From Methanorbis furvi (GTDB lineage: Archaea; Halobacteriota; Methanomicrobia; Methanomicrobiales; Methanocorpusculaceae), in NCBI RefSeq assembly GCF_032714615.1, contig NZ_JAWDKA010000002.1:1-64000 (forward strand): a stretch of 64,000 bases of DNA. Reading direction: 5' to 3'. Positions within the stretch are counted from its first letter, which is position 1. Each line of letters begins with the position of its first letter. The notes beneath the pieces were generated by a model. The model was not told where the DNA came from and searched no databases. It saw nothing but the letters and a program-made list of their open reading frames with translations. Shown here in pieces: positions 26,708 to 35,226 of the stretch. The translations under genes and the position numbers were made by a program.

Positions 26708-27265
26708 TTACCAGGGAACCTGTTTGATTCCAATCAGATACCCGATAATATTTGCCCCGCGGTGCAGCAGAGGCGTCCAGATAAGAATTGCAATAAATAC
26801 CCAGATCGTGATGTACTCCATTACCCACGGCCATGCACAGATTACCAGAAGAATCAGCGACCCTGCGACCAGATCATACATGTCTGCGATCGGCCACTTT
26901 TCCCCGCGCCCCTTCCCTGACCTGCGCTTGAAGTAACTCTTCACCATGTCCCCCAGAAGCGCACCTGTTGCAAGGGCTGTAATCGTCACAATCGTCTGCT
27001 GCGGCAGCCAGTCCCAGTGAAATGTTGTTGCCAGAAAAATCTGCAAAAGGCCAAACAGCACACCAACAAAAATGCCCCCGATAAGCCCGCGCCATGTCTT
27101 TCCGTCGCCCAGATATCTGCGCCCGTCCTTTGCACATTTCCCAAAGTCAACCGGTGTGCCGCCGCCGAACGGCACTGCCCCGGCATTCGCCACATACGCA
27201 GGCACCATAATCCAGAAAGCAGAGACGAAAGTTGCCAAAATTGCAATAACCGTCTCTACAATCAT
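26708..27265 (-). CDS. carS: CDP-archaeol synthase
   Basis: This membrane enzyme activates archaetidic acid precursors with CTP to CDP-archaeol, the branch point for archaeal phospholipids. The 185-residue protein has five likely membrane helices and the family motif DGRRYLGDGKTWRG (about residues 46-59), plus GALLGDMVKSYFKRR around 108-122, as in the CdsA-like superfamily. It is transcribed divergently from a tetraether-synthase-like gene with only 100 bp between the start codons, so two lipid genes share a control region. Confidence 0.94.
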   Translation of the reverse strand: MIVETVIAILATFVSAFWIMVPAYVANAGAVPFGGGTPVDFGKCAKDGRRYLGDGKTWRGLIGGIFVGVLFGLLQIFLATTFHWDWLPQQTIVTITALATGALLGDMVKSYFKRRSGKGRGEKWPIADMYDLVAGSLILLVICAWPWVMEYITIWVFIAILIWTPLLHRGANIIGYLIGIKQVPW

Positions 27266-27365
27266 CCGTTAACACTATCCATAGTTTATTTAATAGAAAG
27301 CAGAAAGATATAATAACTTACATTCTGGCGGACGAACCGTCAGACCCAAGGAGAAACGCGGGTCT
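27266..27365. promoter_or_regulatory. shared divergent promoter region of carS and the lipid radical SAM gene
   Basis: A TATA-like GATATAATAA at 27308-27317 precedes the plus-strand gene by about 50 bp and an AAGGAG site is at 27349-27354. On the minus strand an ATTAAATAAAC tract (about 27284-27294) is correctly placed for carS. The TGGCGGACGA...TCAGA interval shows no clear palindrome. Confidence 0.5.
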
Positions 27366-28850
27366 ATGAAAATCATCAAAGAAACAAAAAGCATATGTCC
27401 TGCTTGCGGCAGGCTGTTGCCTGCGACCGTCACGGAAGAAGACGGTGCAGTCTGGATCCACCGGACCTGTCCGGATCATGGGGAAACACGTTCTCTTTAC
27501 TGGTCGGATGCGGCGATGTACTACCGGTTCGATCAGTATGATCGCTCCGGCCGCGGCGTCTACAACCCGAACTGCGACACTCCCGGAGAATGTACCCAGC
27601 GGTGCGGACTCTGCGCTCACCACAAATCAGGAACCCTCCTTGCAAATGTTGATGTCACCAACCGCTGCAACCTGAAATGCGAATTCTGCTTTGCAAACGC
27701 ACGCGCCTGCGGATATATATATGAGCCGACGTTTGAGCAGATCGTCTCCATGTTCGAGGTTCTCAGAAGTGAGGAGCCGGTTCCCTGCCCGGCTGTTCAG
27801 CTTGCCGGCGGCGAGCCGACCATGCGCGAGGACCTGGCTGATATCATCAGGAAGGCCAAGGAACTCGGGTTCTCTCAGGTGCAGATGGCTTCAAACGGTG
27901 TCAAGCTTGCACAGAATCCTGAACTGGCAAAACAGCTCCGCGACGCAGGACTGTCCACGGTATACCTCCACTTCGACGGCGTTACCAGGGAAACCAATCC
28001 GCTTCTGGAGAAGACCAGTCTTCCGGCAATCGAAAACTGCCGCAAGGCAGATCTCGGTATTGTGCTTGTTCCGACCGTTATCAACGGCAAAAATGATCAT
28101 GAGGTTGGTGAGATCATCAAGTTCGCCTCCAAAAATATCGATGTTATTCGCGGCATTAACTTCCAGCCGGTTGCATTTACCGGAGCTGCGAAAAACGATG
28201 ATGTCGAGCGCGAGCGTGTTACCGTTCCTGATCTAACCAAACGCATTGAAACGCAGACGAACGGAGCAATCAAGCAGGCGGATTTCTATCCGGTTCCGTC
28301 GATGATGGCTGTCTGTGATCTGATTGAGTCCTATACCAACCAGCCGCAGATTCTGTTCTGCGCTCACCCGCACTGCGGTGCGGCAACCTACGGGTTTGTG
28401 AACGATGCAGGCGATCTTGTCCCGGTTAACCGGTTCATCGATGTGGATAGGTTCCTCACTGAGGTCAGCTCGATGGCTGAGAAGTTCAAGACCACGGGAA
28501 AAACCGGCAGATATCTTGCGATGGCCTCGGGTCTCAACAATATGCGGAAAATGGTGGAGAAGGACGAGGTTGACGGCGTCAAGATCGATATGAACAAGAT
28601 GATTTATGATGCTCTGATCAAGCACGACTACGACTCAATCGGTGAGTTCCACAAAAATGCGCTCTTCATTGGAACGATGCATTTCATGGACTGCTTCAAC
28701 TACGACACAGACCGTGTGGAGCGGTGCTGCATCCATTATGCAACACCTGAGGGCAAACTGATTCCGTTCTGTACTTACAACAGCGGTCCGGTCTACCGCG
28801 AGCAGGTCTGGAAGAAGCATTCCCAGCCGATGTCGGATAAGAAGGCGTAA
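27366..28850 (+). CDS. tes: radical SAM protein of the tetraether lipid synthase (Tes) / MJ0619 family
   Basis: Probably joins the phytanyl chains of two archaeol lipids through new C-C bonds to make macrocyclic or tetraether lipids. Evidence in the 494-residue protein: an N-terminal rubredoxin-like site (CPAC at 11-14 and CPDHGE), a CTQRCGLC cluster segment before the core, the radical SAM site NRCNLKCEFC, the AGGEPTMREDL segment, and C-terminal cysteines (CAHPHCG, CC, FCTYNSGP) for further clusters. This multi-cluster layout is that of MJ0619 and Methanosarcina Tes; MJ0619 was earlier proposed to methylate a pterin precursor, which remains an alternative. Adjacency to carS favours the lipid role. 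Confidence 0.78.
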   Translation: MKIIKETKSICPACGRLLPATVTEEDGAVWIHRTCPDHGETRSLYWSDAAMYYRFDQYDRSGRGVYNPNCDTPGECTQRCGLCAHHKSGTLLANVDVTNRCNLKCEFCFANARACGYIYEPTFEQIVSMFEVLRSEEPVPCPAVQLAGGEPTMREDLADIIRKAKELGFSQVQMASNGVKLAQNPELAKQLRDAGLSTVYLHFDGVTRETNPLLEKTSLPAIENCRKADLGIVLVPTVINGKNDHEVGEIIKFASKNIDVIRGINFQPVAFTGAAKNDDVERERVTVPDLTKRIETQTNGAIKQADFYPVPSMMAVCDLIESYTNQPQILFCAHPHCGAATYGFVNDAGDLVPVNRFIDVDRFLTEVSSMAEKFKTTGKTGRYLAMASGLNNMRKMVEKDEVDGVKIDMNKMIYDALIKHDYDSIGEFHKNALFIGTMHFMDCFNYDTDRVERCCIHYATPEGKLIPFCTYNSGPVYREQVWKKHSQPMSDKKA

Positions 28851-28860
28851 TCTGATATAT

Positions 28861-28890
28861 CACAGCCATTTGGCTGTTCTTTTTTTTATT
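28861..28890 (+). terminator. hairpin plus T-run terminator after the tes gene
   Basis: CAGCC-ATTT-GGCTG at 28863-28876 is followed directly by TTCTTTTTTTT. It has the form of a bacterial-type intrinsic terminator. Confidence 0.75.
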
Positions 28891-28904
28891 CGTTTGGGAT
28901 TGAT

Positions 28905-29118
28905 CAGCTCCGCCCACGGAAAAACGGAACACACTGAGTTTCACGGAAAAACATCACGGAGCAGACGTGAACAACACGGAAATTAAAAAACAATCAAAAA
29001 TTATTTTATGAGAGTACGATAATATTTTTCGAGTGAGAGTTCCGTGTTGTTCACGTCTGCTCCGTGATGTTTTTTCTGTGTGTTTTCCGTGTGCTCCGAT
29101 TTTCCGTGGGCGGAGCTG
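28905..29118. repeat. palindromic repeat, family A copy 3
   Basis: The arms start CAGCTCCGCCCACGGAAAA and end TTTTCCGTGGGCGGAGCTG, so the ends are a perfect inverse match. The core CACGGAGCAGACGTGAACA appears at about 28954-28972 and its inverse at about 29048-29066. The loop between (about 28980-29040) is AT-rich. The remaining 118 bp up to the tex start show no gene. Confidence 0.88.
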
Positions 29119-29236
29119 TCCAATCTTAAACCGTGTTCACCAATAAACGAATTTATGAGCAACACCCAGGCATTACGAACAAAACTGCCTCTCTGTCAAA
29201 CTTTATCCCGTTCCTTGTGCAAAATAGTACTCACCT

Positions 29237-31384
29237 ATGATCCTCTCCTCCGGACCCGGTTCAACCCGCCTCTGCCGAAAAGTTGCTGACGCCCTCTCTC
29301 TATCAGAAGAGTCCGTAACAGCAGTCGCATCACTTTTCGGCGGCGGCGCGACCGTTCCTTTCATCGCCAGATATCGAAAAGAGGCAACCGGCTCTCTTGA
29401 CGAAGTTGCCATAGCTTCAGTGCGCGATGCATTAATTCGCATCAAACAGGTGGATGACCGCCGCGGCACCATCCTCACCTCACTGCGCGAACGAAAAATA
29501 CTCACCGCTGATCTGCAGAACAAACTGCTCTCAGCTGATACCGTCGCAGAAATTGAGGATATCTATCTCCCATACCGACCCAAACGCCAGACCCGTGCGA
29601 GTGTTGCAAGAGATCGCGGGCTTGAACCGCTCGCAGCAGTCCTCAGAATGCAGGACCCGCGTCTCTCCCCGAGCATTGCCGCCGCAACATTTCTCTCTGA
29701 TGCCGTACCGACCGCAGCAGACGCCCTCGCAGGCGCACGCGATATTCTTGCCGAAGAGATCTCTGAAAACGCAGACGTCCGCGGAAAAATACGCGGCATT
29801 TTTGCAGGCTCCGCACACCTTTCGTCCGACGTCATCAAAGGAAAAGCTGAGGACGCCTCAGTCTATGCCGGATACTTTGCCTGGGACGAACTCATCACCA
29901 GAGCGGCATCGCACCGGATCCTCGCCGTCATGCGCGGAGAACGCGAAGGTGTCCTCCGCCTTCACCTCGCCCCGCCTGAGGATGTTGTCCTCAAATCCCT
30001 GCACACCCAGGTGGTGACTGGTCGCGGCGAAGCCTCCGCCGAGGTCGCGGCGGCAGCAACCGACGCCTACCGAAGGTTAATCCTCCCCTCGCTCGAACGC
30101 GAGTTCTTCAACACCGTCAAAGAGCGTGCAGACACCGAAGCAATCGCTGTGTTTGCAGACAACCTCCGTCACCTTCTCCTCGCAGCACCCGCAGGAGAAA
30201 AACGGGTGCTCGCCATTGATCCCGGATACCGGACCGGCTGCAAACTCGTCTGCCTTGACGCAACAGGAAACGTTGTCGAGACCGGCGTCATCTATCCCCA
30301 GACGAATCCTTCAGCCGCCAGAGCCGCGCTGATACAACTCTGCAAAACCCATGCAATCGATATCATCGCTGTTGGCAATGGAACTGCAGGACGCGAAACT
30401 GAAAAGTTCGTCCGCGGCATCACATTCGGCAGGCCGCTGCCGGTGCTTCTCACAAGCGAGTGCGGCGCATCTGTTTACTCGGCGTCAGCTGAGGCACGAC
30501 GCGAGTTCCCTGACCTTGACATCACCCTTCGCGGCGCTGTCTCCATCGGACGCCGCGTGCAGGACCCTCTCGCCGAACTTGTCAAGATCGATCCGAAATC
30601 TCTGGGCGTCGGTCAGTACCAGCATGATGTTGATCAGAACCGGCTCGCCGCAAAACTTGCCGACATCGTGGAGCAGATCGTGAATTCAGTCGGCGTAAAC
30701 CTCAACACCGCAAGCGCCTCCCTCCTCTCCTACGTCTCAGGCATTGGTCCTTCGCTCGCGGAAAAAATTGTTGTCTACCGAACAACAAACGGTCCGTTCA
30801 AAAACCGGGGCGAGCTCCTGAACGTTCCGGGTGTAGGTCCGAAAACTTTTGAACAGGCGGCAGGATTTCTCAGAATCATCGGCGGCGACAACCCGCTTGA
30901 TATGACTGGCATTCATCCTGAACGCTACTCTCTTGTCGAACGTATGGCAAAAGATCTTGGCGTGTCTGCGGGCAGACTTGCCGGTGCCTCTGAACTTCTC
31001 AAACGCATCGAGCCGGAAAAGTATGTGAGCGAAGACTGCGGGCTTGTCACCATTGAGGACATCATCGACGAGCTGGGAAACCCGGGTCGCGATATCCGCA
31101 TCACCGGCGAGGAGAAGTTCTCCTTCGATCAGTCGATTCACGAACTCTCCGATCTTGCCGAAGGCATGGTGCTGCCCGGCGTTGTAACCAACGTGACCGC
31201 GTTCGGCGCATTTGTGGATGTGGGCGTTCATCAGGACGGACTTGTGCATGTCAGCGAGCTTGCCGACAGATTTGTTGCGCATCCGTCCGAAATTGTTTCG
31301 GTCGGCAAACAGGTTCGCGTGATGATTTTGTCTGTTGATGCTGCCCGCAGCCGGATCAGCATGAGCATCAAGCGGGTGATGTAA
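29237..31384 (+). CDS. tex: Tex-family RNA-binding transcription accessory protein
   Basis: Tex binds nucleic acids and acts on transcription in bacteria. The 715-residue protein shows the family order: an N-terminal helical Tex_N part with PFIARYRKEATGSLDE (about 38-53), a YqgF/RNase H-like domain starting at VLAIDPGYRTGCKLV (about 325), a helix-hairpin-helix segment (VNLNTASASLLSYVSGIGPSLA and RGELLNVPGVGPKTFEQ, about 480-530), and an S1 domain at the end (GMVLPGVVTNVTAFGAFVDV to ISMSIKRVM). The family is mainly bacterial, so transfer into this lineage is likely. ATG 29237 leaves the first conserved residues intact. The DUF2115 gene follows after one base. Confidence 0.93.
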   Translation: MILSSGPGSTRLCRKVADALSLSEESVTAVASLFGGGATVPFIARYRKEATGSLDEVAIASVRDALIRIKQVDDRRGTILTSLRERKILTADLQNKLLSADTVAEIEDIYLPYRPKRQTRASVARDRGLEPLAAVLRMQDPRLSPSIAAATFLSDAVPTAADALAGARDILAEEISENADVRGKIRGIFAGSAHLSSDVIKGKAEDASVYAGYFAWDELITRAASHRILAVMRGEREGVLRLHLAPPEDVVLKSLHTQVVTGRGEASAEVAAAATDAYRRLILPSLEREFFNTVKERADTEAIAVFADNLRHLLLAAPAGEKRVLAIDPGYRTGCKLVCLDATGNVVETGVIYPQTNPSAARAALIQLCKTHAIDIIAVGNGTAGRETEKFVRGITFGRPLPVLLTSECGASVYSASAEARREFPDLDITLRGAVSIGRRVQDPLAELVKIDPKSLGVGQYQHDVDQNRLAAKLADIVEQIVNSVGVNLNTASASLLSYVSGIGPSLAEKIVVYRTTNGPFKNRGELLNVPGVGPKTFEQAAGFLRIIGGDNPLDMTGIHPERYSLVERMAKDLGVSAGRLAGASELLKRIEPEKYVSEDCGLVTIEDIIDELGNPGRDIRITGEEKFSFDQSIHELSDLAEGMVLPGVVTNVTAFGAFVDVGVHQDGLVHVSELADRFVAHPSEIVSVGKQVRVMILSVDAARSRISMSIKRVM

Positions 31385-31385
31385 T

Positions 31386-32018
31386 TTGGGATTTTGGAAC
31401 CGCTCAGGAACGGCGGCCGCAACCAAAAATGTTGACTGGGAAGCATTGAGCCTCCTCTCACGCAAAGGCGAGCTGCTTGCTGCACTGAAGACCGCAGGGG
31501 CTTCGTTCACGCCCGACGATCTGGAGGAGATGCTTGCCAGATATGCGAAGAAACTTGCCTATGTTCCGAAAGATTATGCAGACGCTCTGCTTGACTCTGC
31601 CCGTATCCAGATTGTGGACGGCTACCATCGGATGATGACTGCCGAACTCGCAGACGTTCATGCAAACATGCGTCTGTTTGGGTCATGGAAGGAGTTTGCT
31701 AATGACGCTGCGGTCCGGACCACAGGAAAGCGGCTTGCCGTGCTTAAGCATCTCATCGCCGCCTACACGATGTACATCGCAGACTCGCCTGCTCATCCGG
31801 TGGGAACACCGTTTCCGGGCGGCTACGCGGTTGAGTTGCATGAAGGCGTCTATTACTGCCCGGTCCGTGCGGTTCAGGGAGAGGTTGACGCGACGCTTTG
31901 CAGATTCTGTCCTGCGGTGCAGAGTCGCGAACGCGATCTTGTGCTGACCAGGGAACAACGGGAGTTTGTCGAACGCGGGGAAAAGTTGGAGAACTATTTT
32001 TTCAACTATCATGGATAA
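31386..32018 (+). CDS. DUF2115 (UPF0305) family protein, methanogen-specific
   Basis: A 210-residue soluble protein of unknown function. The C-terminal part holds a conserved cysteine cluster (YYCPVR and LCRFCPA, about 158-183) that could bind a metal, and the middle segment has SARIQIVDGYHRMMTAE. I place it in the DUF2115 group, known mainly from methanogens, from this cysteine pattern and general length. No ATG is available near the front; a TTG at 31386, preceded by GGTGATG, gives the start used here. It begins one base after the tex stop, so it is probably co-transcribed with tex. Confidence 0.65.
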   Translation: MGFWNRSGTAAATKNVDWEALSLLSRKGELLAALKTAGASFTPDDLEEMLARYAKKLAYVPKDYADALLDSARIQIVDGYHRMMTAELADVHANMRLFGSWKEFANDAAVRTTGKRLAVLKHLIAAYTMYIADSPAHPVGTPFPGGYAVELHEGVYYCPVRAVQGEVDATLCRFCPAVQSRERDLVLTREQREFVERGEKLENYFFNYHG

Positions 32019-32099
32019 TTTCGGCAGTTGTGCGGGGATCATTTTGCGTTGGGTCCAGACAATATCTATTTTAACTCACGGACACCACTTAGTAATGCA

Positions 32100-32405
32100 A
32101 TGAATAGTGGCATCTGCCCGAAATGTGGTTTACCAAAAGAACTCTGTATTTGTGAAGAAGTCGCAAAGGAACAGCAAAGAATTACCGTAAAAGTAAGCAA
32201 GAGACGCTACGGAAAAGAGGTTACCGTTGTTGACGGCCTTGATCCGTATGAGATCGATCTTGAGGATCTTTCCAAGTTTCTTAAAGGCCGGCTTGCCTGC
32301 GGTGGAACGGTCAAGGAAAACTCCATTGAACTTCAGGGTAACCACCGAGACCGGGTCAAGGAACTTTTAACGACCCGCGGATACAGCATCGATAATATCA
32401 GCTGA
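32100..32405 (+). CDS. translation initiation factor aIF1 (SUI1 family)
   Basis: aIF1 acts on the 30S subunit in start-codon selection. The 101-residue protein has an N-terminal zinc knuckle ([13 protein letters not shown], residues 5-17) typical of archaeal SUI1 proteins, then the SUI1 fold with [19 protein letters not shown] and the conserved basic [13 protein letters not shown] segment and a [11 protein letters not shown] end. ATG 32100 is chosen; the frame upstream to 32028 includes the promoter. A TATA-like ATATCTATTTTAA (32062-32074) lies about 30 bp before the ATG, so the mRNA is likely leaderless. Confidence 0.93.
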   Translation: MNSGICPKCGLPKELCICEEVAKEQQRITVKVSKRRYGKEVTVVDGLDPYEIDLEDLSKFLKGRLACGGTVKENSIELQGNHRDRVKELLTTRGYSIDNIS

Positions 32406-32427
32406 TCCGAATCAATAAAAATATTTT

Positions 32428-33360
32428 TCAGGCCGATTCGGCCTTGCGTTTTTCCGTCTGGATACGTGTGATGAGCTCTGCGTCTTGTTCGGTGCAGTGC
32501 GAGAGGGCGGTGTTGAATGCTTCAACTGCGTCGGATTTTTCGCCGAGCATGAGAAGTTCGTAGCCTTTGTTGTACCAGATGTCAGGAGCGTTTGGGAGTG
32601 CGATGAGGACCCGGCGGAAACAGTCGTAGGCTTCGAGGTGTTTTCCAAGACAGCTGAGTGAAAGCCCTTTGTTGTTCATGGCTCCGGTCATGGTCCGGTC
32701 ATATTTGAGGGCGCGGTCGTAGAAGTAGACGGCTTTTTCATAGTCGCCGAGTTCGCGGTATGCGTTGCCGCAGTTGAAGTAGCTTACTGCGTGTCCGGGA
32801 GCTATTTCGATGACTGCCGAGTAGCAGGCGATGGAGTCTTCGAGTTTTCCTGCTTCATACAGCATTGTCGCCCGGTTGAACCAGTGTTCGGGCGCCCGCG
32901 GTTCAAGTTCGCAGACGCAGACCATAACGGCGTCTGCTTCTTTGTAATTTTTTGCGGCAGCAAGCATTCGTGCATGGCTGGTGAGGTAGACGACGTTGTT
33001 TGGTTCGTGCTTCAGAGCCTCGGTGAAACATATGTCGGCTGCTTCATTTTCTCCAAAGGATGCAAGCGTGTCGCCTTTGTTGTGATAGTAGACGGCGGTT
33101 GTGGGCCGCAGTTCTATTGCTTTGTCGTAGCAGAGGACTGCTTCGTCGCGTTTTCCGCGGGAGGCGAGGATTCGTCCTTTGTCGTTCCATGCAGGAGCAT
33201 TGTTTGGGTCTGCGGTAATTGCTTTGTCAAGACACCATAAGGCGTCGTTGTATCGGTCGTACCGAAGGTAAGAGATTGCGTCGCTGTAGTATCTGGCAGA
33301 GTCGGCAGCTTGTGTATCTTTGGTGCTTTCGGTTTTTTTGATCCGGTCAAAGAGTCCCAT
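32428..33360 (-). CDS. tetratricopeptide repeat protein
   Basis: A 310-residue soluble protein made almost wholly of TPR units. Repeats are evident from the recurring A-W/Y-N-K-G pattern: PAWNDKGRILASRGKRDEAV, AVYYHNKGDTLASFGENEAA, PEHWFNRATMLYEAGKLEDS, AVSYFNCGNAYRELGDYEKA, GAMNNKGLSLSCLGKHLEA and PDIWYNKGYELLMLGEKSDA. At least six to eight units are present. There is no signal peptide or enzyme domain. Such proteins serve as protein-binding scaffolds and are numerous in Methanomicrobiales; the partner cannot be inferred. It faces aIF1 across a 22-bp convergent gap. Confidence 0.88.
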   Translation of the reverse strand: MGLFDRIKKTESTKDTQAADSARYYSDAISYLRYDRYNDALWCLDKAITADPNNAPAWNDKGRILASRGKRDEAVLCYDKAIELRPTTAVYYHNKGDTLASFGENEAADICFTEALKHEPNNVVYLTSHARMLAAAKNYKEADAVMVCVCELEPRAPEHWFNRATMLYEAGKLEDSIACYSAVIEIAPGHAVSYFNCGNAYRELGDYEKAVYFYDRALKYDRTMTGAMNNKGLSLSCLGKHLEAYDCFRRVLIALPNAPDIWYNKGYELLMLGEKSDAVEAFNTALSHCTEQDAELITRIQTEKRKAESA

Positions 33361-33438
33361 GAATATGATTTACCATTATGAGGCGCTGAGGGATAGCCTT
33401 TTTCACCTTAACTTTGAATCGCTCACATTACCGCTTCG

Positions 33439-33604
33439 TAGCTCCGCCCACGGAAAATCGGAAAACACTGAGCTTCACGGAAAAACATCACGGAGCAGAC
33501 GTGAACATCACAGAAATAAAAACAAATTGAATTCCGTGTTGTTCACGTCTGCTCCGTGATGTTTTTTCCGTGAAATTTCCGTGTGTTCCGTGTGTTCCGT
33601 GGGC
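33439..33604. repeat. palindromic repeat, family A copy 4
   Basis: The arms run from TAGCTCCGCCCACGGAAAA to TCCGTGGGC, with the core CACGGAGCAGACGTGAACA at about 33490-33508 and its inverse at 33539-33559. The loop is only about 30 bp. It lies in the 308-bp gap between the TPR gene and the minus-strand zinc protein; nothing else is visible there. Confidence 0.87.
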
Positions 33605-33668
33605 AACACAAAAAAATCGTAATGCACCACTCACCGAATTAACTGTATTCGAAAAAAATAAAAAAAAA

Positions 33669-34199
33669 TTAGTTCTGTGGCCGGCAGCCGTTGCAGAAGT
33701 ACTCGACTGTTGGTTCCGGGTCGAAGAGATCGCCGGAGATGATCTTCCTTCCTTCCGAGGTAAATGTTTTGCCGCAGATTTTGCATCGCTTTTCCTGCAT
33801 TTTTTCTTCAGGGGTCATGCGTGCGGTGAAGGTGAACGCTGTTGTTTTTCCGCTTTTAGTCGGGATGTCTTCGCGTTCACAGATTCTTGATGCAATTCTG
33901 TATGCTGCGAGGGGTGCTGCTCCCATGTTCATCAGCCATTCAAGAAGCGAGCGCTGGAGATTTTGTGTCAGCATCCATACGAGCTCTTCGTCGCTGTCTC
34001 CGCTGATCTCTTCGTCGAGGTCTTCAAGGTCGAGCCGGTATCCGCAGAGCGGACATTTGTTTCCGATCAGCTCCTCTTTTGCCATCTCTTCAAAGCATCC
34101 CGGGCAAAAAACCTGCCGCAGCTTCGTTTCTTCTGACAACGAAAGTGTGCTATCCTCTTTTCCGTTTGAGGGGTCTCCACTGCTGCTGTCAAGCGTCAT
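33669..34199 (-). CDS. zinc-ribbon protein of unknown function
   Basis: A 176-residue soluble protein with two four-cysteine sites. The first is CPGC...CPLCGY (residues 32-52), the second CKICGK...CNGC (about 138-171). An acidic stretch (LEDLDEEISGDSDEE, about 58-72) and a predicted helical part (LLEWLMNMGAAPLAAYRIASRI) lie between. I do not recognise the family. It is transcribed divergently from an operon of three other zinc-ribbon proteins, which suggests a shared function or regulation, but the 265-bp gap shows no clear common operator. Confidence 0.7.
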   Translation of the reverse strand: MTLDSSSGDPSNGKEDSTLSLSEETKLRQVFCPGCFEEMAKEELIGNKCPLCGYRLDLEDLDEEISGDSDEELVWMLTQNLQRSLLEWLMNMGAAPLAAYRIASRICEREDIPTKSGKTTAFTFTARMTPEEKMQEKRCKICGKTFTSEGRKIISGDLFDPEPTVEYFCNGCRPQN

Positions 34200-34464
34200 T
34201 ATTTGAAATCTCCATTGTTGTATCTGTACTCGTTTGGAGTACTATTGAGTAGTAGTGTGGCATGACAACTAATACGTCTTCTTGTTTGGGCATGATTTTC
34301 CCTGTGATTGGCCGGGTCTGCATCGTTTGGATGTCAAAATTATGTATATCAATATGTGGTTTATTTGTTATGGTGTTTTTGAAGCAAGAGATGTTTCGAA
34401 TGGAACATTTCTCTCAAAATATCCAACAGTTTAACCACACATCCCGTCCAAACATACTCTAATC

Positions 34465-35226
34465 ATGTCGCAACTCCGCTGCCCGAAATGCGGCGCTCCG
34501 GTACGTGCCGAACACGGCAAACAGTATGTCACCTGTGACTCCTGCCAGACCGTCATCTACATCGACCGAAGCAGTGTCATTTTCAACTACATCATGCCCT
34601 TCATTCTGGACGAAGAAAAAGCCCGTGCAGTGTTTCGCCGCTGGTGCGCAGGCCCTTCGCTCGCCAAAGATCTTGAACAGACTGCGGAGATTACTTCAGT
34701 TGAAAAGATCTACTTCCCGGTCTTTCTCTTCCGCAGAACAATCAAGGGCCAGGAAAAATCCATCATCAAACCGGCAAAGGGAACAACACTTCCGGGTCTT
34801 CAGAGCCAGATCATTCCTCCGGGCGATGTGAAGGTGTTTGACTCCTCCATCTCTACCAAAGGAGCAGAAATAATCACTCCAGAGATCAGCGTCGAGACCT
34901 ATCTTGCAGACCTCCCGGGAACTGCAAAAGAACAGGCGCTTCTCTACCTCCCCTTCTACGTGTTTCACTACCGGTATCAGGGCGTGGACTACATCTCGGT
35001 AATGGGAGGAACCTCAGGCCGCGTCTACACCGCAGGATTTCCCGGGAGATCTGCCGCGCCCTACGCTCTTGTCGTCGGCGGAGGATTTCTTCTCGCCTTC
35101 ATCGGCGGCATTCTCGGTTTCACCATAACACCGATATTCTATGTGCTTGCTTTTGCCGGAGCTGCGCTTGCTATGTTCACCGGTCGGGCAGTTGTCAAAA
35201 CACCTGACGGAGGAGCAAAACAATGA
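34465..35226 (+). CDS. zinc-ribbon membrane protein, first of a three-gene operon
   Basis: A 253-residue protein of unknown function. An N-terminal TFIIB-like zinc ribbon has Cys6, 9, 24 and 27. A middle domain includes EKIYFPVFLFRR, IIPPGDVKVFDS and LLYLPFYVFHYRYQG, where an aromatic-P-F/Y motif precedes a short beta strand. Two hydrophobic helices at about 196-240 and a charged tail end the protein. The same order (ribbon, YxPFW-type motif, membrane helices) is seen in the next protein. Bacterial YdjG-like zinc-ribbon membrane proteins share this general plan, but no PspA-type partner is present here. The stop overlaps the next start by four bases. Confidence 0.75.
   Translation: MSQLRCPKCGAPVRAEHGKQYVTCDSCQTVIYIDRSSVIFNYIMPFILDEEKARAVFRRWCAGPSLAKDLEQTAEITSVEKIYFPVFLFRRTIKGQEKSIIKPAKGTTLPGLQSQIIPPGDVKVFDSSISTKGAEIITPEISVETYLADLPGTAKEQALLYLPFYVFHYRYQGVDYISVMGGTSGRVYTAGFPGRSAAPYALVVGGGFLLAFIGGILGFTITPIFYVLAFAGAALAMFTGRAVVKTPDGGAKQ

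Noticed and set aside
34262-34462. 66-codon plus-strand frame before the zinc-ribbon operon
   Set aside because: No ribosome site, unusual Cys/Met/Ile-rich composition and no conserved pattern; the region is more likely the divergent promoter.
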